Source: Schlesneria paludicola DSM 18645
GTDB lineage: Bacteria; Planctomycetota; Planctomycetia; Planctomycetales; Planctomycetaceae
Length of the DNA stretch: 46,163 bases
NCBI RefSeq assembly: GCF_000255655.1
Contig: NZ_JH636435.1
Coordinates: 1,119,018-1,165,180, forward strand
Reading direction: 5' to 3'
The notes under the pieces were generated by a model. It saw only the letters and a program-made list of their open reading frames with translations. It did not search any database and was not told the origin of the DNA. This document shows, piece after piece, positions 16,167 through 24,536 of the stretch; within the stretch, counting starts at the first letter, position 1; each line of letters starts with the position of its first letter. A program made the position numbers and the translations under genes.

Positions 16167-16631
16167 TTACGAGACCGCGACCTTCACAACCACTTTGACA
16201 ACCTCCTTCGGAACGGGAGGATTTCCCATCGCGAGACAAGGAGCGTGAATATCCTCGGGGTAGAAAATCATGATTGTGCCCATCGGAGCCTCGAAATATT
16301 CGGTTCCCGGCTCGTAGAAGATCACATCTTTCTCGTCAGAGTAGGGCGTCTTTACGACGGGAGCCTTCTCAAGCTGGGCGATACCAATCTTTTCGCTACC
16401 GCCGGCCATGAACTGGACGTCGATGTATTTACGATGAGATTCCCAGACGGCCTGTTCCGGAAGCCGCGTCTTATAACGTTGAACGATGCTGACCAACTTT
16501 TTTCCGTCGAGTTCGTATTGTCCGCTTTCCACATGCGTGAAGTCTGTACTTCCCAGATATTCAATCGCGCGGACGATCCCACTGGGAAGGTGAGCATACT
16601 TGGCATAGTTCTCGATGCTGTCGACAATCAT
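16167..16631 (-). CDS. YhcH/YjgK/YiaL family protein
   Basis: This 154-residue protein is a cupin-like beta-sandwich of the YhcH/YjgK/YiaL (DUF386) family. Diagnostic segments are VWESHRKYIDVQFMAGGSEKI, DVIFYEPGTEYFEAP and MIFYPEDIHAPCLA, with the metal-binding histidines visible in SHRKYIDVQ and EDIHAP. Relatives occur in sialic acid and other sugar catabolic clusters and are thought to act on sugar anomers or isomers, but no sugar genes are adjacent here. The frame extends to 16691, but ATG 16631 with AAAGG seven bases upstream gives the family start MIVDSIENY. Confidence 0.88.
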   Translation of the reverse strand: MIVDSIENYAKYAHLPSGIVRAIEYLGSTDFTHVESGQYELDGKKLVSIVQRYKTRLPEQAVWESHRKYIDVQFMAGGSEKIGIAQLEKAPVVKTPYSDEKDVIFYEPGTEYFEAPMGTIMIFYPEDIHAPCLAMGNPPVPKEVVKVVVKVAVS

Positions 16632-16949
16632 CGCGGACCTTTCGTCGTGGAAACGTAGAGAACAGAGCGATCTCGATGCCAACAACGGCACTCAATTTTG
16701 CTCGAAGGTGGATTGGACGAACGACCTGTTAAAATCACGAGGACAAGCACCTTGATCTTCACGTTGTCATGGTGTTTTTAATTCAGCTCGGAGCCGGCTT
16801 CCGCGATTTCAACTGGACCCTCAAGGTGGACCAGGCTCAACGCCGACATCCGCCTTGAAGCGAAGGTTTACAACGAAACCGGACATGCGGAAAGTGCAGG
16901 GGACGATTCCAAAGCGATTTCGATCATGACGTCTCTGTACTGGCGTTTC
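16632..16949. other. Intergenic stretch, nothing recognised
   Basis: These 318 bases lie between two minus-strand genes. They should contain the promoter of the YhcH gene. I see no gene, repeat or hairpin that stands out. Confidence 0.5.
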
Positions 16950-17420
16950 TCAAGGAGTCCTAAAGACGATAATCTTCCCCGTAAAGATCTGTTTCACTTC
17001 CCCAAACTGATCGTGTGTCTCGCTCCGGACCGTCGCAATCCCCCGATCGGGTCGCGATCGCGACGTTCGAATCTCGAGAATTTCGCTTTCCACCTGCAGA
17101 ATCGAACCTGGACGAGTTGGAGTCGGCCAACTGAGTTCCGCTCCGGCGCCGATCAGTCCACCGGCGAGTGGCAAGCCACTCTCGACGAGCAGCCGCATCG
17201 TAATCGACGCCGTATGCCAGCCACTGGCGACGAGACCGTGGAAGAACGAGTCTTTCGCCGCTTCGGCATCGAGATGAAACGGTTGAGGATCAAATTGGGT
17301 TGCGAACTGCTTGATCTGAACCTCATCAACCAAATACGTTCCACTGACGAACTTTTGTCCCACCGTGAGATCTTCGAGGTAGTACTTGCGTCCCGCTTCA
17401 GGCAGCTCTGGATTGCTCAT
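16950..17420 (-). CDS. MaoC-like (R)-specific hydratase/dehydratase
   Basis: This 156-residue hot-dog-fold protein carries the hydratase motif FDPQPFHLDAEAAKDSFFHG followed by LVASGWHTA, with the catalytic Asp and His of MaoC-type (R)-specific enoyl-CoA hydratases. The N-terminus (YYLEDLTVGQKFVSGTYLVD) is also typical. Such enzymes hydrate trans-2-enoyl-CoA or related thioesters; the exact substrate is unknown. The frame extends to 17498, but ATG 17420 gives the standard N-terminus. There is no fatty-acid or polyhydroxyalkanoate gene next to it. Confidence 0.87.
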   Translation of the reverse strand: MSNPELPEAGRKYYLEDLTVGQKFVSGTYLVDEVQIKQFATQFDPQPFHLDAEAAKDSFFHGLVASGWHTASITMRLLVESGLPLAGGLIGAGAELSWPTPTRPGSILQVESEILEIRTSRSRPDRGIATVRSETHDQFGEVKQIFTGKIIVFRTP

Positions 17421-17645
17421 CGTTTCGACCTCATTGATTTGAAAGCGCACCGCCAAACGACAGATTGAACTGGCGGCACAGCCACTTGGTGCTGACAAGC
17501 TTACGAGTATCGTCCGCAGGCCCGTTGGCCTGCTTGCAACGAGTTCATCAACTTGTCACGAGCTTCGAAGCTCCGCACGACGCTGCCCCAGGCACTCACG
17601 GACACCTTCGGTCGCTGTCCAATTGTCGCAGATCGAAACCCGGAA

Positions 17646-19190
17646 TCAATGAGACGACGCCAGCGGAAACCAAACGTGAACGGTGGTCCCACGTCCCGCT
17701 TCCGACTCAATATCCAGGTGGCCGCGCATCAGTCCGGCACGCTCCTGCATCGTAATCAATCCCATACTCGCACCTTCGAGCGCTTCCGCCGTGGCCTTTG
17801 CAACATTGAAACCGTTGCCGTCATCGTGAATCGCCAAATAGAGTTCGTCATTCCGCAATCGCAGGTCGACGTCAATCCGTTTCGCGCCGGAATGGCGCAG
17901 CGCATTGGTGATCGCTTCCTGCGAAATTCGAAAACAAACGATCGCCAGATCCTGGGGGATCTGAATCTCCACCGGATTCACGTCAATCTTTGTCTGAATT
18001 CCTGCGAGATCCGCTTGCTGCCGCAAATACCAGTGCAGCGCCGCAACCAACCCCAATTCGTTCAAATGCGGCGGCCGCAAGTTCAGCGACAGATTTCGAA
18101 CTTGGCCGATCGCGCGATCAATCATCTCCATCGTTTCCAACACACGGGTGTTCACAGACGTTTCCGTGGCATCTTGCGACCGCCGCAGATTTAGCTTCAT
18201 CGCCGTCAGCAGTTGACCGATCTCGTCGTGCAACTCGCGGGCAAAATGCTTAAGTTCAGACTCCCTGGTCGAAATCAACTGCCGTGAGAGATACTCGAGA
18301 CGAACGCGACTCTCGCGCAGTTCATCTTCTGCCAACTTGCGTTTCGTGATGTCGGAAAAAGTCACCGCCACTGCGGAGGGGTTGGCAGTCGGCCCGATAG
18401 GGACGGCATTGACCGAGATCCAAACCAATTCCTCTGAGGGCTGATAGACACCCATCACAACATCGCATTGTGGAACACCATTCTTCAGACAAATCTTTGC
18501 GGGATGAGCGTCCACGCCCAATTCCGATCCATCTTCGTTGATGGCACGCCAGCATGAATGAAGCGAAGTGCAGGCGCTCACGGGCGTTTGAGCCAAGCCC
18601 AGAATTCGTTCAGCACTTCTGTTGCATATCTGAACCCTGCCGTCACGCGTCACGAGCATGAAGCCCTCTTGAATCGAGTCAATCGCCACTGAGAATAGTT
18701 CTTTGCTCTCGCTCAATTTGGCGGCAGTTAACTTACGCTCTGCGATCTCGGTTCTAAGTGACTCATTCGTCGCGCGAATTTCCGCCGTTCGGACGACGAC
18801 TTTGTTCTCTAGCTCAAGATGAGCCTGTCTCATTGCCATGACGACACGCCGACGAGACCAGATCAAACCAAAGCCAGCGATCGCACCTAAGACGCGGTAC
18901 TGAAAAAGCGCGGTATTACGGACGGATTCCATGCGAAAAATGGGTGGAACCAGAAATGCCGCCAGGACAACTCCCGCATACAATAGAAACTCAGCGCGCC
19001 CCCGAACGAACGTCCCCACATAGATGAGGACCAGAATATAAAGCATGCTCCACGAGCGATCGAATGGGCGGAACGCATCCATTGCACACGTCACTATCAG
19101 GAGCAGGACGCCCAAGGCGACATGCCTCATCTTGTTGACGTCGAACCTGCTCTCAAACGCCTGCGACGAGGCCATGGAATCCAAGTCCAT
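17646..19190 (-). CDS. Membrane-bound PAS sensor histidine kinase (NarX/DegS-type), orphan
   Basis: This 514-residue protein has three or four membrane helices (about residues 22-112), a coiled coil (120-160), a PAS domain (about 163-285, ending DITKRKLAEDE), a HisKA_3 dimerisation domain with phospho-acceptor His321 (FARELHDEIGQ), and a HATPase_c domain with N-box SQEAITNALRHSG, G1 DDGNGF and the GLITMQERAGLMRG segment. Kinases with this H-box partner with LuxR-type response regulators, but no regulator gene is next to it. The PAS domain holds several cysteines (SACTSLHSCW, AKICL, PQCDV) that could bind a metal or respond to redox; this is speculation. Start at ATG 19190; a second ATG lies five codons later. 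Confidence 0.9.
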   Translation of the reverse strand: MDLDSMASSQAFESRFDVNKMRHVALGVLLLIVTCAMDAFRPFDRSWSMLYILVLIYVGTFVRGRAEFLLYAGVVLAAFLVPPIFRMESVRNTALFQYRVLGAIAGFGLIWSRRRVVMAMRQAHLELENKVVVRTAEIRATNESLRTEIAERKLTAAKLSESKELFSVAIDSIQEGFMLVTRDGRVQICNRSAERILGLAQTPVSACTSLHSCWRAINEDGSELGVDAHPAKICLKNGVPQCDVVMGVYQPSEELVWISVNAVPIGPTANPSAVAVTFSDITKRKLAEDELRESRVRLEYLSRQLISTRESELKHFARELHDEIGQLLTAMKLNLRRSQDATETSVNTRVLETMEMIDRAIGQVRNLSLNLRPPHLNELGLVAALHWYLRQQADLAGIQTKIDVNPVEIQIPQDLAIVCFRISQEAITNALRHSGAKRIDVDLRLRNDELYLAIHDDGNGFNVAKATAEALEGASMGLITMQERAGLMRGHLDIESEAGRGTTVHVWFPLASSH

Positions 19191-19769
19191 TTGCTATCCG
19201 TGTCAAACGGGTTCAGGGAACACATTCCAAAGATCAAAACGTCACTGTGAGCATCTATTACCCGGCATTTCCGACTCGCGTCGCAGGAGTTCCCACGACT
19301 TCATGGCCCCGTTTCGCTGAAATCATCCTTTTGGCTGGGCACGTTGCTGTTCGATCTTCGCAAAACGGGTGATGCCAGCAAAGCAGGATCAACCACCTAC
19401 GTTGAAACACGAACACAAGCGGCAACAGAATTTCTGCTGCAGGCGTTCGCTTCCGCGACGAGAGATCTTGGCAGAAATCATCAAATTCGCCAACACGATC
19501 CTCAGGCACCAGACGTCACACAGATCTTGAACGAGCAGGGACTGGCTCGGCACAGATTCGAAAATATTTTGCCATCATCAATACGATCGCCTTCTGCCCC
19601 CATTTTTTGAACGGGAGGCTCGCCCTGCAGGACATTGACATCTGAACTTAGAGAATTAATTCCAGACCGTCGCAAGCTCTCAATATTACAGAAAAAACAG
19701 AAACCGAGATTATGCCAATTTCCGACCGACACGAGCAAGCGAAATTGCAAATCCGCATGAGACAGCAAT
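19191..19769. other. Intergenic stretch, nothing recognised
   Basis: These 579 bases lie between the histidine kinase and LysR genes, both on the minus strand. Open frames of about 88 codons exist on both strands (19344-19610 plus, 19502-19768 minus), but neither has a ribosome site or recognisable motif. The kinase promoter is expected here. Confidence 0.5.
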
Positions 19770-20705
19770 TCATCTGGCCCGCTTCAATGGATATTTGAGG
19801 CGTTTGTTCAAGAACTCCTGCAGCTTCAGTATTGAATCCGCTGGCCGATCATTCCGCCTCATCAAAATCCCGCTGTCAATGGGGCGAACCTGATTCCCCA
19901 GCGACTGAACCGCCAGGCGCCTTCCTTTTGTCACGGCTCCCGAAGCATGCAGTGGTACAATGGCGATTCCCATTCCCGACTCGACCATTCGCACAATCAG
20001 ATCCGTGTTCGTAGCCTCGAACTCCACCCGCGGCGTCAAACTTTGCCTCTGGAATGCTTCGACAACATGACGCCGCCCCGTTGATCCGCGTTCGTACATA
20101 ATCAATGGGAACGGTTCAAGATCGGCGAGTCGAATTCGGCGTTTCATCGCGAGCTGATGTTGCGGTGGTGTGATCAGACTCCATGACATCGAAAACAAAT
20201 GCCGATAGACGAGATCAGGCGACGATTCATAGGGTGCCGCGACCCCAAAACAGATCTCCTGCGACTCCAGCAGCGATTGTTCGATCTCCTGCTCGGTCCG
20301 TGCACTCAGTCGCACGTGCAAATCCGGATAAGAAAGATGGAACTCCTGGATGACATCAATCAGTGAATATGCGATCAAATACTGACTGGCAACCACATGC
20401 AGTTCTTGCGGAGTTTCTGTCTCTTGAAACACGTTGCAAAGCTGTATCGCACGTTCAAGAAAGGCCTCGGCGTAGGGCAGCAGTTGGTGACCTTGAGGAG
20501 TCAACGGACTGCGCCGCCTGGGACCACGATATTTGTAGTACAACTCCGCTCCTAACAGTCCTTCAAGTACGAGCAAACGACTGCGCAGCCCCTGTTCTGA
20601 AATAAACAATGCTTCGGCAGCGGCTCGCAGGCTTCCTTGCCGCGCCAGTTGTACGAACGCCGACACTTGATCTGTCGTGAGCGAACCTATCGCCGCTTGA
20701 ATCAC
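19770..20705 (-). CDS. LysR-family transcriptional regulator
   Basis: This 311-residue regulator has the N-terminal LysR helix-turn-helix (SAFVQLARQGSLRAAAEALF, then ISEQGLRSRLLVLEGLLGAEL) and a C-terminal periplasmic-binding-type effector domain (for example ELHVVASQYLIAYSL and VRMVESGMGIAIVPLHA). The open frame reaches a GTG at 20726, but the GTG at 20705 has GAGAGG six bases upstream and gives the usual short lead before the helix-turn-helix. A perfect palindrome of LysR-box form lies 43 bases upstream (20749-20766), between it and the divergent secreted-protein gene, so autoregulation and control of that neighbour are likely. The effector is unknown. Confidence 0.92.
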   Translation of the reverse strand: MIQAAIGSLTTDQVSAFVQLARQGSLRAAAEALFISEQGLRSRLLVLEGLLGAELYYKYRGPRRRSPLTPQGHQLLPYAEAFLERAIQLCNVFQETETPQELHVVASQYLIAYSLIDVIQEFHLSYPDLHVRLSARTEQEIEQSLLESQEICFGVAAPYESSPDLVYRHLFSMSWSLITPPQHQLAMKRRIRLADLEPFPLIMYERGSTGRRHVVEAFQRQSLTPRVEFEATNTDLIVRMVESGMGIAIVPLHASGAVTKGRRLAVQSLGNQVRPIDSGILMRRNDRPADSILKLQEFLNKRLKYPLKRAR

Positions 20706-20748
20706 GGGCCACCTCTCTTTTCCCACCGGCCTTATAACGTAAAAATCG

Positions 20749-20766
20749 TTTTATAATATTATAAAA
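20749..20766. promoter_or_regulatory. LysR-box-like perfect palindrome in divergent promoter region
   Basis: The 18-base sequence TTTTATAATATTATAAAA is a perfect palindrome containing the T-N11-A form typical of LysR sites. Flanks AAAAATCG and ACAATTTTT extend the symmetry imperfectly to about 20741-20775. It lies between the LysR gene and the divergent gene at 20909. TATAAT-like hexamers occur within it on both strands, so a bound regulator would cover a promoter. Confidence 0.6.
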
Positions 20767-20908
20767 ACAATTTTTATAGTTTCCTATTCAGAAGTACCAT
20801 GGATTAAGAATCCGCAAAAGGGGCCGTAGCAATCCGGCCCACGAGTCAGCGGAGCAATGATTTGAATCCACATTTTTGCGCGCTCACACACTTCGAAAGG
20901 GACCTTGT

Positions 20909-22957
20909 ATGTACCTCTACAGGCCTGGAGTATGGGTATGCATCCTATCCCTGTTCGCGCTGGCGACGCCGTGTGCCGCGGAAGACATCCTGAGAGTCCA
21001 CGAGTGGGGGACATTTACGTCGTTTCAGGATGAAAAGGGGCTGAGCTTCTCTCGAATCAACACCGACGATGAGCCGGTTCCGAAGTTTGTGCACCAATTG
21101 CTTTATGAAGGTCCGTTTTCTCCCACGCAATTGCCACGACGTGTTGAGAAAGGCATCACTCGCTCCCACCCCGAGGTTACCATGCGGCTGGAAACGCCTG
21201 TTACCTACTTTCATCTGCCAAGCACCCGAAAGGAACTTGTTCTCGATCTCTCGGTGACATTTCACGGAGGGTGGTTGACCGAATTCTTTCCCAAGGCGGT
21301 CGCCGAAGTCGATGGAACCACGATCACCAACGGCAAAACTCTCGAGTTACGCGAGACGACCATCGGGGGACTTTGCTGGAAGGGAGTTCGCCTGGGTGGA
21401 GACGCACTGGGACCGAATACCGACGATCACGTCTGGCTGGCTCCGCGCAACGTTCGCGCAGCACAAGTGACTGTCGGCAACGAGAGCGAACGATTCTTGT
21501 TCTATCGCGGAGTAGGCCATCGCGATGCTCCGCTTCGCGTTGTACGCGACCATCACAAGAACGAGCTTCAGATACGAAGCCCCTCGGGCGGATCATCCGG
21601 GCGAGTCAAATCCCCCCTTGCAATCGCCAGGATCTGGCTCGCGGAGATCACACCGGCCGGCACGGCCGCCTTTCGCTGTTTGCCCGCAATTACCTTGACG
21701 AACGAAGCCAACCAGACACTGGCTGTCACCTCTGCTACATTCACCGCCGGAGAATTCTCGAAAGCAAACATGCCGCAATTGCGAGCAACGATGCACGCGG
21801 CACTCGTCGAACAGGGGCTCTTCGACGATGAGGCGACGGCAATGCTCAACACGTGGGAATTATCGTATTTTCAAAGTCCTGGGCTAAGACTCTTTTTCAT
21901 GCTGCCTCAGGCATGGACCGACGATGTGCTGCCGCTGAACGTGTCTGTCCCGGCGGAGGTCACGCGCGTGATGGTGGGCCGGATCGAACTCGTCACACCG
22001 CGCCATCGTGAACTGCTCCAGCAGATCGCCGCATCACCACCGACTAGCTTGAAGGAGGTCTCGCAAACACTGTCCTCACGGCAAACGAGTGCGTCACCCT
22101 TGGAACGCAAACAATATCTCGCGCTGGCATCGGGTCGCGACGATCCGACCAATTTGGGAGTGCCAATTCCAGAAAGCTATCGCGCATTTTTGGCATTGGG
22201 CCGCTTTCGGACGTCACTTTTACTCGACGATCGAGCTCCAAAAAACTTGCAGAAAACACTGCGACCATTCGCTTGCGAGGTTGAATCACCTGGACAGGGG
22301 CAGGAGGTCCATAAACGAGATGAACGAAATCAACTGGAGCGGACGACTAATCGCCTCGCGGCGTTTCAGCGGCAAATTGACTCCGTTCGAAACGACGAAG
22401 ATTCTGCATCGCACACCAAGCCCGTGCTCTTCCTTGGCGATTCGTCCATCGTGCGATGGGATCTCGCAAGCTCGTTTCCAAACCAGGCAACAACGCGACT
22501 GGCAATCCCTGAGTTGCAGCTTGCCGAAATCAGCTCATGCATGCGTCAGATTGCAATCTCGCACGAACCACGCGTGATCGTACTGCAGGCTGGGGAACTG
22601 GAAGGAAGACAGGGAGTCGCTGCGAAAGAACTGCTTTCCGATTTCCGCGCGATCGTCAAAGAGGCCCATGATCGGTTACCAACAACACGAATCGTCATCC
22701 TCGCGATCAGACCCAGTATTCGGTACTGGGATCACTTCGAAAACCAATGTGAACTGAACAGTTTGCTTAAAAAATATTGCCAGACAGATCAACGACTTAC
22801 GTTTGTCGATGTCGTGACGCCAATGTTGGAAGGCGATGGAAAACTTCGTCCTGAGTTGTTTTTGAAAACCGGGACCGACTTGAGCCAGCAGGGATATCAG
22901 ATCTGGTCAAATCAGGTTCTGAACATCCTGCCAAACGACGACGATTTGAGGCCATAG
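20909..22957 (+). CDS. Large secreted protein: VHEWGTF-type N-terminal region plus degenerate SGNH-hydrolase-like domain
   Basis: This 682-residue protein has a signal peptide (VWVCILSLFALATPCAAE) and begins its mature part with ILRVHEWGTFTSFQDEKG, a motif I associate with uncharacterised planctomycete exported proteins. Residues about 505-675 resemble an SGNH/GDSL hydrolase: block I is present (LFLGDSSIVRWD, Ser near 512), and RIVILAIRPSIRYWDHF and FVDVVTPMLEGDGKLRPELF align with the family. The block III GEND site reads AGELE, the usual block II glycine region is replaced by RLAIPELQ, and the block V D-G-x-H-L reads KTGTDL, so the catalytic Asp/His are missing. It may be a binding rather than hydrolytic domain. 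ATG 20909 has GAAAGGGA upstream; it is divergent from the LysR gene. Confidence 0.75.
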   Translation: MYLYRPGVWVCILSLFALATPCAAEDILRVHEWGTFTSFQDEKGLSFSRINTDDEPVPKFVHQLLYEGPFSPTQLPRRVEKGITRSHPEVTMRLETPVTYFHLPSTRKELVLDLSVTFHGGWLTEFFPKAVAEVDGTTITNGKTLELRETTIGGLCWKGVRLGGDALGPNTDDHVWLAPRNVRAAQVTVGNESERFLFYRGVGHRDAPLRVVRDHHKNELQIRSPSGGSSGRVKSPLAIARIWLAEITPAGTAAFRCLPAITLTNEANQTLAVTSATFTAGEFSKANMPQLRATMHAALVEQGLFDDEATAMLNTWELSYFQSPGLRLFFMLPQAWTDDVLPLNVSVPAEVTRVMVGRIELVTPRHRELLQQIAASPPTSLKEVSQTLSSRQTSASPLERKQYLALASGRDDPTNLGVPIPESYRAFLALGRFRTSLLLDDRAPKNLQKTLRPFACEVESPGQGQEVHKRDERNQLERTTNRLAAFQRQIDSVRNDEDSASHTKPVLFLGDSSIVRWDLASSFPNQATTRLAIPELQLAEISSCMRQIAISHEPRVIVLQAGELEGRQGVAAKELLSDFRAIVKEAHDRLPTTRIVILAIRPSIRYWDHFENQCELNSLLKKYCQTDQRLTFVDVVTPMLEGDGKLRPELFLKTGTDLSQQGYQIWSNQVLNILPNDDDLRP

Positions 22958-23567
22958 CACACAGCCCGCAGTATTCGGTAGCCGTTCGCAATACCACCCC
23001 AGAATGACTTCAATAAAAAGTGTGACAGACTCAACTTCCGTCTTGTGTCGTGTCCTGCGCCGAGCCCACAATCCATGCCACAATCACCGCACCGGCACCA
23101 TTCGGCACTGATGATGCATTGTCCAACGTGTACTTCGACCTACATCCAACGCAGTTCCAGACGAAGTCCGTTACCTGTCGGGCGTCTGCTTTCACTCGCC
23201 CGATGTCTGGATTGTGGCCGTCTATTCCACGTACCGTTCTGGCGACAAATCGATGTCCCCAGCCGATTGGGCGGACCACCGTCGACGCCGCAAGATCATC
23301 AACAAATCATGGCCTCTCACGCTTCAGTGACCCGGTACGAGTAATTCAACCCACGCCGTCTTTCATCGCGTTTTCCCGAACCGCTCATTGCACCAGATTG
23401 CGATCAGTCACTCATCACAGCTCGTTTTCGGAAGAAATTTCGCGTGCAAGTCTTGCAGAGAAGGGCAACTTCCTGCTTGAACGAATAGGAAACGCCTGCT
23501 ATGGTTCTCGATTCACGTGATCGAGTACAACATCAACCTTGGTGAACACGACGGGAGACTGTGGCGA
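22958..23567. other. Gene-poor stretch
   Basis: These 610 bases contain one possible small zinc-ribbon gene (23111-23344) listed separately. Longer overlapping open frames on both strands (23050-23520 plus, 23031-23279 minus) lack ribosome sites and family motifs. The promoter of the tiny basic-protein gene should lie near the right end. Confidence 0.45.
23111..23344 (+). CDS. Possible small zinc-ribbon protein
   Basis: This 77-residue frame starts MMHCPTCTSTYIQRSSRRSP and continues with a second pair of cysteines in RCLDCGRLFHVPFW. The pattern CPxC-x(n)-hydroxyl-RSxRR-x(n)-RCxxCxRxF resembles short zinc ribbons that I recall from planctomycete membrane and signalling proteins. The rest (after about residue 45) is low in features. 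No ribosome site is seen before the tandem ATGs, so it may be a gene fragment rather than a live gene. Confidence 0.4.
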   Translation: MMHCPTCTSTYIQRSSRRSPLPVGRLLSLARCLDCGRLFHVPFWRQIDVPSRLGGPPSTPQDHQQIMASHASVTRYE

Positions 23568-23654
23568 ATGGGCGTCAAGAAGACAGGTAAAGGGCGACGG
23601 AAACTCGGTCGGAAGAAGCGGAAGATGCGAAGCAAGATCCGTCACCGCAAGTAA
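23568..23654 (+). CDS. 28-residue highly basic protein, possibly ribosomal
   Basis: This very short frame encodes 28 residues, of which well over half are Lys or Arg (MGVKKTGKGRRKLG at the start, RSKIRHRK at the end). The start ATG has a GGGAG ribosome site ten bases upstream, the frame ends in TAA, and a strong terminator follows 80 bases later. I recall near-identical tiny proteins in other planctomycetes, so I consider it a real gene. Size and charge suggest a ribosome-bound peptide, like bTHX, bL37 or the COX24/mS38-type peptides, but the family is not certain. The gene falls below usual gene-calling length limits and is easily missed. Confidence 0.7.
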   Translation: MGVKKTGKGRRKLGRKKRKMRSKIRHRK

Positions 23655-23734
23655 TTGACAGACAATAAGATATCGCGAAAAGGCAGGCTCAAATTCAGGC
23701 CTGTTGGGTCGCGTAATTCTAATGATAGTTCGTG

Positions 23735-23768
23735 CGAAGCCCGGCATCTCTGTTGCCGGGCTTTTCGC
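23735..23768 (+). terminator. Rho-independent terminator
   Basis: The inverted repeat CGAAGCCCGGCA / TGCCGGGCTT encloses a 7-base loop and runs into TTTT. It lies 80 bases after the stop of the tiny basic-protein gene and 27 bases before the uracil-DNA glycosylase start, so the two genes are probably separate units. Confidence 0.85.
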
Positions 23769-23794
23769 GTTGTCTCACTGCGATACCGCCCGAA

Positions 23795-24523
23795 ATGTCG
23801 CGTTCGCAAATCATTGCCTGGGACACCTTAAACCGCCAGATCGTCGGTTGCACTCGATGTCCGCGGTTGCGGAAGTATTGCCAGGAAGTTGCCCAGGAAA
23901 AGCGCGCCGCCTTCCGGGAATGGGAGTATTGGGGACTTCCCGTACCCAATTTCGGCGACCCATTTGCTCGACTGATGATTGTCGGCCTGGCACCGGCCGC
24001 ACATGGCGGCAACCGCACCGGTCGCCTGTTCACGGGTGATGTCAGCGGAGACTGGTTGTATCGCGCCCTTTTCAAAGCCGGATTCTCCAACCAGCCGACA
24101 TCAGTCTCTCGGGACGACGGGTTGGAATTATACGATTGCGCCATCACTAATCCCTGCCACTGCGCCCCACCGGTGAACAAGCCAAACGCCGACGAAATTG
24201 CCAATTGCTCTGAGTGGTATGACCGGACGGTGGAGTTGCTGCCGACACGTGTCATCGTTGCACTGGGACAGACGGCCTGGCAGAAAGTGATTCGACACGC
24301 CGCCAAACTCAAATGGCTCAGCGGCAAACGTCCCAAATTTCGTCACGGACTCGAGGCGCAACTCGACGGCAATCGACTTCGATTGCTTGGCTGCTTTCAT
24401 CCGAGCCCCAGAAATACGTACACCCGGCGTTTGACCGAACCGATGCTCGACGCAGTCTTCACCCGCGCTAAAGAACTGCTTGATGCAACGCCGCTCCGCG
24501 AACAGCCATCCACAAACGCGTGA
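23795..24523 (+). CDS. udgB: Family 5 uracil-DNA glycosylase (UdgB type)
   Basis: This 242-residue enzyme removes uracil and other deaminated bases from DNA as the first step of base excision repair. The family 5 motif A is clear (GLAPAAHGGNRTGRLFTGD, then SGDWLY), as is the C-terminal motif B (HPSPRNTYTRRLT). Cysteines in CTRCPRLRKYC and NPCHCAPP fit the 4Fe-4S cluster of this family; motif A lacks the catalytic polar residue of classical Ung enzymes, which is normal for family 5. The frame extends to 23732 into the terminator; ATG 23795 gives the expected N-terminus, with a weak ribosome site. It is convergent with the following TPR gene, with 13 bases between their ends. Confidence 0.92.
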   Translation: MSRSQIIAWDTLNRQIVGCTRCPRLRKYCQEVAQEKRAAFREWEYWGLPVPNFGDPFARLMIVGLAPAAHGGNRTGRLFTGDVSGDWLYRALFKAGFSNQPTSVSRDDGLELYDCAITNPCHCAPPVNKPNADEIANCSEWYDRTVELLPTRVIVALGQTAWQKVIRHAAKLKWLSGKRPKFRHGLEAQLDGNRLRLLGCFHPSPRNTYTRRLTEPMLDAVFTRAKELLDATPLREQPSTNA

Positions 24524-24536
24524 AGCGCTGATAACG

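Noticed and set aside
19344..19610. Plus-strand frame of 88 codons in the kinase-LysR spacer
   Set aside because: No ribosome site, no recognised motif, and a competing frame of equal length exists on the other strand.
23655..23690. TTGACA hexamer as a promoter for the uracil-DNA glycosylase gene
   Set aside because: No -10-like hexamer at 16-18 bases and a strong terminator lies between it and the gene.
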